Shown here one piece after another: positions 63,107 through 64,000 of a stretch of DNA of 64,000 nt. Origin of the DNA: Chitinophagaceae bacterium (GTDB lineage Bacteria; Bacteroidota; Bacteroidia; Chitinophagales; Chitinophagaceae). How positions within the stretch are numbered: the first letter of the stretch is position 1; every line of letters starts with the position of its first letter. The translations under genes were made by a program, and so were the position numbers. The notes beneath the pieces are model-generated. The model was not told the origin of the DNA, did no database searches, and saw only the letters and a program-made list of their open reading frames with translations. The stretch is taken from NCBI GenBank assembly GCA_019638615.1, contig JAHBTL010000028.1, forward strand, positions 1-64,000, given 5' to 3'.

Positions 63107-64000
63107 CATCTCCTTTATGCTTACCGGGACTGTAAGACCTGATGGCAACAGTGGCGAATCTTTTTTATAATGTTTGTATGTAGTAAATGTAAACCTGCCG
63201 CTGGTTCTCGCTTTACCCTGCTGCAGCCATTCGGGCCACTGACCGTTCTTTACCCCGTCATCCGGTAACTGTTCATCTCCTATTAAGCGGTTGGACCATA
63301 AGTTGACTACTGCTATTTCCAACTGGTTGTCCTTTTCTTTTACAATGCCCGTGATATCCACCTGCCAGGGAGCGGTCCATATCACGCCCAGGTCTTTTCC
63401 GTTCAACTTTACCTGTGCCATGTTGTTCACCTCGCCCAAGTCAAGGAAAAGCCGCCGGCCTTTATTATTGATATCTGTTCCGGGAAGGTCAAAGCTTTGC
63501 CTGTAAACAGCCGTACCTGAATAGTATTTTATTCCTTCTTCGGGACGGGTTGTCCAGTCCTGCAACTGGTCAAATACTACTTTTTCAGGACCTCCCCATT
63601 GAGGATCAAAAGACACTGTCCATGCGCCCTCCAACGTTGCTAGATTGTTATACCCTGGAAAATTCTCTTTAGCAGGAACTGGTGTAGCTTTTGCTCCTTT
63701 TCTGAAAACAATAAAAAAGCTTTGGTTCGGCTGAAACTGTAAGGGGATAGCGGTCTGTCCGTCTTGTTGCGTAAATGCGGGCAGTGATCTCATTTCTCCC
63801 GTAACAGGATCCCAAAGCTCAGGACTGCCACTATCGCAGCGGAATATGGCATCCGCGTTCAAAGGCTCAGTAGTTTTATTTGCTACAAAATATATATCCC
63901 AGCCGGGAGCAGTGCGATGTGTATAGCGCAAATCACCGGCCCATTCAAAATCCTCGGGCACACCCATATTCTTTAATATACCGGCAGTTATACTGTATAG
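63095..64000 (-). CDS. Glycosyl hydrolase (GH106/alpha-L-rhamnosidase-like), C-terminal part
   Basis: At least 301 residues; the frame is open through the window edge, so the N-terminus is missing. The visible part has a beta-domain with E-L-W-D-P-V-T-G-E, then a galactose-binding-like domain with R-R-L-F-L-D-L-G-E-V, L-N-G-K-D-L-G-V-I-W-T-A-P-W and A-V-V-N-L-W-S-N-R-L-I-G-D. This C-terminal pattern is typical of large Bacteroidota glycosyl hydrolases of the GH106 type. Confidence 0.8.
   Translation of the reverse strand, partial: LYSITAGILKNMGVPEDFEWAGDLRYTHRTAPGWDIYFVANKTTEPLNADAIFRCDSGSPELWDPVTGEMRSLPAFTQQDGQTAIPLQFQPNQSFFIVFRKGAKATPVPAKENFPGYNNLATLEGAWTVSFDPQWGGPEKVVFDQLQDWTTRPEEGIKYYSGTAVYRQSFDLPGTDINNKGRRLFLDLGEVNNMAQVKLNGKDLGVIWTAPWQVDITGIVKEKDNQLEIAVVNLWSNRLIGDEQLPDDGVKNGQWPEWLQQGKARTSGRFTFTTYKHYKKDSPLLPSGLTVPVSIKEMSTD

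Noticed and set aside
1-64000. CRISPR arrays, rRNA genes, complete insertion sequences with transposase.
   Set aside because: I searched by eye for regularly spaced repeats, rRNA motifs and DDE/Y1 transposase frames and saw none.

Overview
The window looks like the chromosome of a Bacteroidota bacterium, most likely a Chitinophagaceae member. Three things point there: many genes sit behind Bacteroidota-type -7 boxes (TAnnTTTG), several families are typical of the phylum (DUF4271 next to hemD, methionine synthase split into two genes, DUF2490, DUF6132, BlaI/M56 pairs, ORF6N, DUF1016), and the intergenic DNA carries the low-complexity tracts and palindromic repeats common in that group. Genus and species cannot be read from the sequence.

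Layout. 0-6 kb (minus strand): DUF255 protein, hemD, DUF4271 protein and a BamA/TamA-like outer-membrane protein, divergent from hemW (TTG start). 7-12 kb: a lipoprotein, an SDR plus UxaA-type dehydratase (sugar-acid catabolism), and a lipoprotein/barrel pair. 12-19 kb: a 286-bp non-autonomous transposable element with perfect ends and target duplication, a Crp/Fnr gene lacking its recognition helix, an erythromycin-esterase-like protein, a large 2OG-Fe(II) oxygenase and a J-domain protein. 19-31 kb: split methionine synthase with a disrupted ORF6N gene between the halves, recR, an Ig-like lipoprotein, an AddB-like helicase-nuclease, a TPR protein and a VOC protein. 31-33.6 kb: tRNA-Arg(CCU), a small XRE regulator and a decayed AlbA/ATPase gene. 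33.6-38 kb: a sulfur cluster (rhodanese, two YedE half-transporters, haem lipoprotein DUF3365, DUF2490 barrel, DUF6132, sulfide:quinone oxidoreductase). 38-42 kb: repeats, endonuclease Q, a serine hydrolase and a membrane-bound winged-helix regulator. 42-47.5 kb: nitric-oxide reductase genes norCB, norQD and a truncated norE abutting a TOTE-type primase fragment. 47.7-52 kb: BlaI/M56 pair, a methyltransferase, and an HTH-ImmA/IrrE regulator with a nonsense-mutated PIN-domain partner. 52-60 kb: a serine hydrolase, then a plus-strand carbohydrate run (GH88, sugar isomerase, Gfo/Idh/MocA, SDR, MFS) and a GNAT. 60-64 kb: a frameshifted DUF1016 nuclease gene with palindromic insertions, map between two REP-like repeats, and the end of a large glycosyl hydrolase.

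The most interesting observation is regulatory. The rhodanese operon, the sulfide:quinone oxidoreductase gene and norC each carry a TGTGA-N6-TCACA-type Crp/Fnr site 36.5-37.5 bp upstream of a -7-like box, the spacing expected for activation from about -41.5. This suggests one regulator co-controls sulfide oxidation and NO reduction. Its gene was not found here: the only Crp/Fnr gene in the window lacks a complete DNA-binding domain.

A second theme is decay of conflict and accessory genes. ORF6N, PIN, AlbA/ATPase, DUF1016, TOTE primase and norE are each broken by a single stop, a frameshift or a deletion, while housekeeping genes are intact.
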